From assembly GCA_964521525.1 (NCBI GenBank), contig CAZFTD010000011.1:1-37382 (forward strand): a stretch of DNA of 37,382 nucleotides. The letters run 5' to 3'. Shown here in pieces: positions 33,374-37,382 of this stretch (position 1 is its first letter; each line of letters begins with the position of its first letter). The translations under genes were made by a program, and so were the position numbers. Source of the DNA: CALEUX01 sp964521525 (GTDB lineage Bacteria > Bacteroidota > Bacteroidia > Bacteroidales > Marinilabiliaceae). The notes under the pieces are model-generated. The model was not told the origin of the DNA and ran no database searches. It saw only the letters and a list, made by a program, of their open reading frames with translations.

Positions 33374-34633
33374 TTACAGTTTCCATTTCCTCCTAAAACT
33401 CCCATCTGCATCAAACTTTTCGGCTTGTTTGGTAAGGTTAAACCGGCGGTTAACACGGCTATCGGTTCCCCTACCCGATTGGTAAGCCCAATTGCCAAAG
33501 TTACTGTACACATCATAATCAATTAACATGCTTTCGAACCAGGCCGCTCCCCACTGCCAGTTAACCTTTAATTCTTTGGCAAGATAATAAGAAACCAGCA
33601 TTCTCCCCCGATTACTCATAAAGCCGGTATGGCGCAGTTCGTTCATGAGCGCATCCACAATAGGCTGACCGGTTTGTCCCAAACGCCATTTTTCAAAGGT
33701 TTCCCTATCATTAAACATCAATGGTTCAGAACTTCGTAATCCTTTGAGCCCAAAAAGCCTATTCCCGTAGCGCATCATCAAATATCTGAAATAATCGCGC
33801 CAAATTAATTGCTCCTTTAATGTTTTTACTGATTCATTCTCTGCTTCGTTGGCAGGTTTTAATTTATTCAACTGTTGCCATACCAGCCTAACCGACAAGC
33901 CTCCATTGGCCAGCCAGGGAGCCAGCCACGACGAAAAATCCCTACCATGCAAGGCATTGCGGGTTTCTGAGTAATGCAGTGGAGCATTGGTTGAAAAATA
34001 ATCCTCTAAACGCTTCAAACCTTCGGTTTCGCCACCTTTAAAATTCAGTTGAGCATTGGTTTTGGTTGGAACAAACAACTCTTTTGGCATTAGTTGTTCA
34101 AGCTTATTTAATGATGGTATTTGTGTTACAGTTGTTACTGGCCTTACCAACGGACCAAGTTCCCAAACTTTATTTTTAAATGCAGTATAATAAAATGGCG
34201 ATTGCATAGGATAAAAAGGAACCATTGAAGGTGTAAATAACATGCTGCCATCAATCAACCTAAGGTTTACTATCGGTTTAAGTTCCTGTTCAATTCCTAA
34301 TTCTTCGGGTGCGTATTCAGATTGGGCAAAAATAGCTTCAGCGTTTATCTGTTTGTATATATTCCGAAGTATAACGGAGGTTTTGCCTTTGTATATCCAT
34401 AAACAACTGCCGGCTTGTTGAATAGATTCGGATAAGTTGACCAGTGTTTCGAACAAAAAATTCTTCCTATACTCCCCCATTCGGTTAAATCCTAACGGAT
34501 GCTGACTCAATAGCGAATCATCCATTATATAAACCGGTATTACAGGCTTTCTGCTTTCAATGGCTTGTAATAACGCAGGATTATCGTGCAACCGCAAATC
34601 GTTACGAAACCAATAAATAACAGGATTTATCAT
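33374..34633 (-). CDS. Cryptochrome/photolyase, DASH type, slightly shortened C-terminus
   Basis: 419-aa flavoprotein. The N-terminal alpha/beta antenna domain starts VIYWFRNDLRLHDNPAL. The FAD domain has DFSSWLAPWLANGGLSVR, WRDYFRYLMMRYG, TGFMSNRGRMLVSYYLAKEL and WFESMLIDYDVYSNFGNWAYQSGRGTDSR (the last read as two neighbouring blocks), which is the Cry-DASH pattern. DASH proteins repair cyclobutane pyrimidine dimers mainly in single-stranded DNA using blue light. The protein ends soon after FNLTKQAEKF, at RRKWKL. Relatives usually run on with a LPEL-type tail, so some residues seem lost where a repeat-like sequence begins. Confidence 0.9.
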   Translation of the reverse strand: MINPVIYWFRNDLRLHDNPALLQAIESRKPVIPVYIMDDSLLSQHPLGFNRMGEYRKNFLFETLVNLSESIQQAGSCLWIYKGKTSVILRNIYKQINAEAIFAQSEYAPEELGIEQELKPIVNLRLIDGSMLFTPSMVPFYPMQSPFYYTAFKNKVWELGPLVRPVTTVTQIPSLNKLEQLMPKELFVPTKTNAQLNFKGGETEGLKRLEDYFSTNAPLHYSETRNALHGRDFSSWLAPWLANGGLSVRLVWQQLNKLKPANEAENESVKTLKEQLIWRDYFRYLMMRYGNRLFGLKGLRSSEPLMFNDRETFEKWRLGQTGQPIVDALMNELRHTGFMSNRGRMLVSYYLAKELKVNWQWGAAWFESMLIDYDVYSNFGNWAYQSGRGTDSRVNRRFNLTKQAEKFDADGSFRRKWKL

Positions 34634-34709
34634 TCTGTTTAGCTTTTTAAATTTTAAACCTAAACAAAATTAACCATGTTAAGTTTTTGGATTTGTATTT
34701 AAATCCTAA

Positions 34710-35081
34710 TCACTTTTTAAAAATAAAAAATACGGCTAATACCAAAAACAATAATCCCACATAATGATTCCAGCGCAATGGCTCCGACTTAAACACCACT
34801 ATGGATAAGATTACAAAAACGGTTAGTGTTATAACTTCTTGCAGCACTTTAAGCTCAAGCAAATTAAATGGACCACCATAACCTTTAAACCCAATTCGGT
34901 TGGCTGGTACCATAAACATATATTCGAAAAAGGCGATACCCCAACTAATTAGAATAATGGCCAACAAACCAAGGTTTTGCGACCATTTCATTTCATTAAA
35001 CTTAAGGTGGCCATACCAGGCAAAAGTCATAAATGTGTTGGATACAACCAAAAGCAGTACTGTTGAGATTCCTTTTACCAT
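34710..35081 (-). CDS. DUF486 (DMT-superfamily) small membrane protein
   Basis: 123-aa protein with four predicted membrane helices. Family pattern: a first helix with LLLVVSNTFMTFAWYGHL, then ISWGIAFFEYMFMVPANRIG, and the characteristic GPFNLLELKVLQEVITL before the last helices (VVFKSEPLRWNHYVG). DUF486 proteins belong to the drug/metabolite transporter group; the substrate is unknown. It is a single gene between photolyase and the DJ-1 family gene on the same strand. Confidence 0.9.
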   Translation of the reverse strand: MVKGISTVLLLVVSNTFMTFAWYGHLKFNEMKWSQNLGLLAIILISWGIAFFEYMFMVPANRIGFKGYGGPFNLLELKVLQEVITLTVFVILSIVVFKSEPLRWNHYVGLLFLVLAVFFIFKK

Positions 35082-35129
35082 AATTCTACAGCATTTAAGG
35101 CCGCAAATATAGTTTGATTATTAGCATCA

Positions 35130-35681
35130 TTATCTTATTACAACCATTTTTCTGGCCAACTCATCGGCAGTTTTTTTATCTGTCAGGTTTTTAACAATCT
35201 CCAGCGAAAAATCCATCGAAGCTCCCACTCCTTTTCCGGTAATAATTTTCCCATCAGTAATGGCATTACAATCAGTTAGTTCGGCTCCAATTAAATGTTT
35301 TTCGTAACCCGGATAACAAGTTACTTTTTTCCCTTTTAATAATCCCATTTCACCAAGAATCATTGGGGCAGCGCAAATGGCACCAATCCATTTATTTTTA
35401 GAATTAAATTCCAGCAGCAAAGATTTAACTTTTTCGTTGGCCATCAGGTTAAGTGTTCCCGGCATGCCACCCGGCAAAATAAGCATAACTCCTTCATCAG
35501 CAATTAAATAATCAATAAAACAACTGCATTTAACAGGAATATGATGCGCTCCCATAATTAACAAATCATTATTGGTAGAAACTAAAACTACATCAAATCC
35601 TGCACGGTTTAACACATCAGCAGGAGTAAGTGCTTCAATTTCTTCAAATCCCTCAGCTAACAGAATATAAATTTTACCCAT
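35130..35681 (-). CDS. DJ-1/PfpI family protein
   Basis: 183-aa protein of the DJ-1/ThiJ/PfpI family. The N-terminal ILLAEGFEEIEALTPADVL carries the conserved Glu13 that pairs with the nucleophile. The elbow Cys103 lies in WIGAICAAPMIL. Other family stretches are LILPGGMPG, KVTCYPGYE and ITGKGVGASMDFSLEIV. Members act as protein or nucleotide repair enzymes, chaperones or redox sensors; the exact activity here is unknown. It has 48 bp to the DUF486 gene, so the two may be co-transcribed. Confidence 0.93.
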   Translation of the reverse strand: MGKIYILLAEGFEEIEALTPADVLNRAGFDVVLVSTNNDLLIMGAHHIPVKCSCFIDYLIADEGVMLILPGGMPGTLNLMANEKVKSLLLEFNSKNKWIGAICAAPMILGEMGLLKGKKVTCYPGYEKHLIGAELTDCNAITDGKIITGKGVGASMDFSLEIVKNLTDKKTADELARKMVVIR

Positions 35682-35950
35682 ATCAATTGTTTTTAAACAA
35701 CACTAAGTTATGCATACCTGCTTGTAAAAGCAAAACAGTTAAATCAGTTTTTAAAAGAACTTTTTAAACCACCAAGTGTTTAATGTTATAACCTATTAAA
35801 TTTTTCTGCCCATAACAAACCCAACCTGCCTTTTATGATTAGAGAGTATTGATGTTACGCAATTAAATTTTAGCATCCAACTGTTTTTATTATGACCAAT
35901 TTATGATTTTCAAGTTCACCGTATGATTTCTAATTTTACGAACTGTAGAT
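35682..35950. other. Intergenic stretch with no supported gene
   Basis: AT-rich DNA upstream of the DJ-1 family gene (minus). No open frame, hairpin or clear promoter pair was recognised before the dispersed repeat begins at about 35970. Confidence 0.4.
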
Positions 35951-35972
35951 TGGTTTAAGTAACTTTTTAAAA

Positions 35973-36265
35973 TTTAGTTTTCTGATTTTATTAAAGACAA
36001 TAAGAAGTTTAGGCCCATATTCCGATTCATCGGAAACCGACAGATATACGTGTTCTGGTTTATCGGGATTAAACTCAATAGAATGTACAGACAAACAAGA
36101 CAGTTAAGTTATTTTGTTTTTTTAGTCATGTTGAGTTTTAAATTTTTTTTTCTGCTGACCCGGAACACGCGTCTAAGAGTCTATTCCCGATGCTTGGGTA
36201 CCGATTCCCGGCATTCCACTTCGTTCCAACTTCGTGTCTTTTGTCTAAAAATAATTATCAACAGT
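35973..36265 (+). repeat. Dispersed repeat, copy 2, with 95-bp conserved core
   Basis: The core 36161-36255 matches 13778-13872 at 86 of 95 bases. The left part (TTTTATTAAAGAC, ACAGACAAACAAGACA) is similar but has gaps. It contains a further palindrome TTCCGATTCATCGGAA at 36020-36035 that lies between the similar blocks. A frame of 73 codons over this copy is unrelated to the frame over copy 1, which argues against a protein-coding role. Confidence 0.75.
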
Positions 36266-36377
36266 TTCTAACAGTGATTGCACTTTTAAAATATTTATAA
36301 TACTATCTTACTGGTACTTACAAAGCTTTTAATCATGTCTGGATTTTAGCTTTATGGTCAGTTTAGTAATAATATAC

Positions 36378-36385
36378 TATTTTTG
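36378..36385 (+). promoter_or_regulatory. Probable -7 element of the acyl-CoA ligase gene
   Basis: TATTTTTG fits TAnnTTTG exactly, 23 bases before the ATG at 36408. The -33 position has only ATGG instead of a clear TTG. Confidence 0.4.
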
Positions 36386-36407
36386 CAGGTCTTTATAAAT
36401 TGTTTTT

Positions 36408-37382
36408 ATGATAAAAAATTATGGAGAAAAAGTTGCCATTTCATTTGGTACTAACCAAATAACCTATGGCAATCTGTTTGGGAAAATTGAAAAATTCTCA
36501 TCAGAATATGAGTTAGGGAGAGGCGCTCATGCTGTAATTTATTCAGAAAACCGTCCAGGGTGGTTCTATGCTTTTTATTCTATCTGGAAAAAATCGGGTG
36601 TTCCCATTCCCATAGATTTCATGGCTACTGTTTCGGAAGTTGCTTATATTATTAAAGATTCTACTCCATCCGTTGTTTTTGTTTCTGCCGCAAAAAATCC
36701 GATATGGAGAAAGCCATTACTCAGGCAGAAATTTTAACGAGGATTATAGTAATAGACGAGTTCGACCAATTTGAACCAGAGCTTGTATCAAATGAAAACT
36801 TTACCAGTTATCAACCCGATAATGTGGCGGTAATCATTTATACCTCAGGAACCACAGGTAGTCCCAAAGGGGTGATGCTAACTTATCAGAATCTGTTGGC
36901 CAACATCAAACCAATTTCGGAACAAATTCCTATTTACCATCCTAATTGTCGGGTTATGGTATTGTTGCCTTTGCATCATATCTTTCCATTAATTGGTACC
37001 ATGGTGGCCCCAATGGCAGTTGGAGGCATGTCGGCCATCAGCCCTTCCATGACTTCGGAAGACATTATGGCTACTCTCCAGAATAATAAAATAACCATAA
37101 TCATTGGTGTACCAAGGCTTTATGCAGCCATCCGAAAAGGTATTGTTGATAAAATCAACAAAAGTGCTGTTGCCCGATTATTGTTCGGACTAGCAAAAAA
37201 AATTAATTATCAGAAATTCTCGAAAAATATATTTGGAACTGTACACCGTAAGTTTGGCGGTGCTGTGGAGTTTTTGGTATCGGGAGGCGCTGCTCTCGAC
37301 CCCGAAGTTGGCAACGACTTTAAAATACTGGGTTTTGAAGTACTTGAAGGTTACGGCATGACCGAAGCTGCTCCCATGATTA
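36408..37382 (+). pseudogene. Long-chain acyl-CoA synthetase/AMP-binding enzyme, frameshifted, partial
   Basis: The N-terminal 96 codons (KVAISFGTNQITYGNLFGKI, then VIYSENRPGWFYAFYSIWKKSG, each read as a family block) stop being ligase-like at SAAK and reach a stop at 36735. From 36698 the ligase continues in another frame: the AMP-binding P-loop IIYTSGTTGSPKGVM, LPLHHIFPLIGT, VSGGAALDPEV and EGYGMTEAAPM at the right edge. Adding one A to the six-A run at 36692-36697 restores a single frame (SAAKKSDMEKA). The enzyme class activates fatty acids to acyl-CoA through an acyl-AMP. Either truly broken or a sequencing error; the rest is well conserved, which favours error or very recent loss. The C-terminal domain is outside the window. 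Confidence 0.85.

Noticed and set aside
36050..36271. 73-codon open frame (plus) over repeat copy 2
   Set aside because: Same reason: no shared frame with copy 1, and very Phe/Arg-biased composition from AT-rich and palindromic DNA.

Overview
The window is chromosomal DNA of a member of the Bacteroidota, most likely a Bacteroidales/Marinilabiliales-type marine or sediment bacterium (the lower rank is inference). Support comes from a SusC/RagA TonB-dependent receptor, many short lipoproteins, promoter-like TTG-N20-TAnnTTTG sequences rather than E. coli-type ones, AT-rich intergenic DNA, and Bacteroidota-typical families (DUF4861, CreD with a small winged-helix regulator, HMA-AraC next to CopA). 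No rRNA, tRNA, CRISPR array, transposase or prophage gene was seen.

Layout. 1-4340 (minus): a two-domain-repeat surface lipoprotein followed by a SusC receptor that runs off the left edge. 5279-6139 (minus): a DUF4861 protein. Its leader carries the same palindrome as the lipoprotein leader. 6140-6751: non-coding DNA with a decayed metallo-beta-lactamase-like tail, a terminator and a dispersed repeat. 6752-8803: htpG. 8985-12206 (minus): a cobalamin-type uptake operon (binding protein, permease, ATPase) behind a clear cobalamin riboswitch at 12248-12402. 12501-15458 (plus): two membrane sensor histidine kinases, the second a hybrid. 15466-17163: gamma-glutamyltransferase. 17561-20819: copper module (HMA-AraC regulator and a Cu(I) P-type ATPase with an HMA domain at both ends) closed by a strong terminator. 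21039-22209: polysaccharide deacetylase and a convergent receiver-only protein. 22551-25460: a membrane-stress-type cluster (membrane protein, small lipoprotein, winged-helix regulator, CreD), in which the first and last genes share an identical ACTTTG-N5-CAAAGT inverted repeat. 25621-26642: small membrane, cysteine-rich and DUF4395 proteins. 26902-29938: a zinc metallopeptidase lipoprotein and a Tat-type TIM-barrel lipoprotein. 30295-35681 (minus): YdeI-like pair, DEAD-box helicase, ketopantoate reductase, Cry-DASH photolyase, DUF486 membrane protein and DJ-1/PfpI protein. 36408-end (plus): a frameshifted acyl-CoA ligase.

No single dramatic new system stands out. The most interesting signals are non-coding. 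First, an 82-bp element lies 6-7 bp after stop codons in two places at 72/82 identity. Second, a longer dispersed repeat has a 95-bp core at 86/95 identity. Third, one palindrome sits in two leaders. Fourth, the CreD-cluster inverted repeat. Separately, three reading frames are disturbed at short poly-A runs, which raises either a sequence-quality question or slippage.
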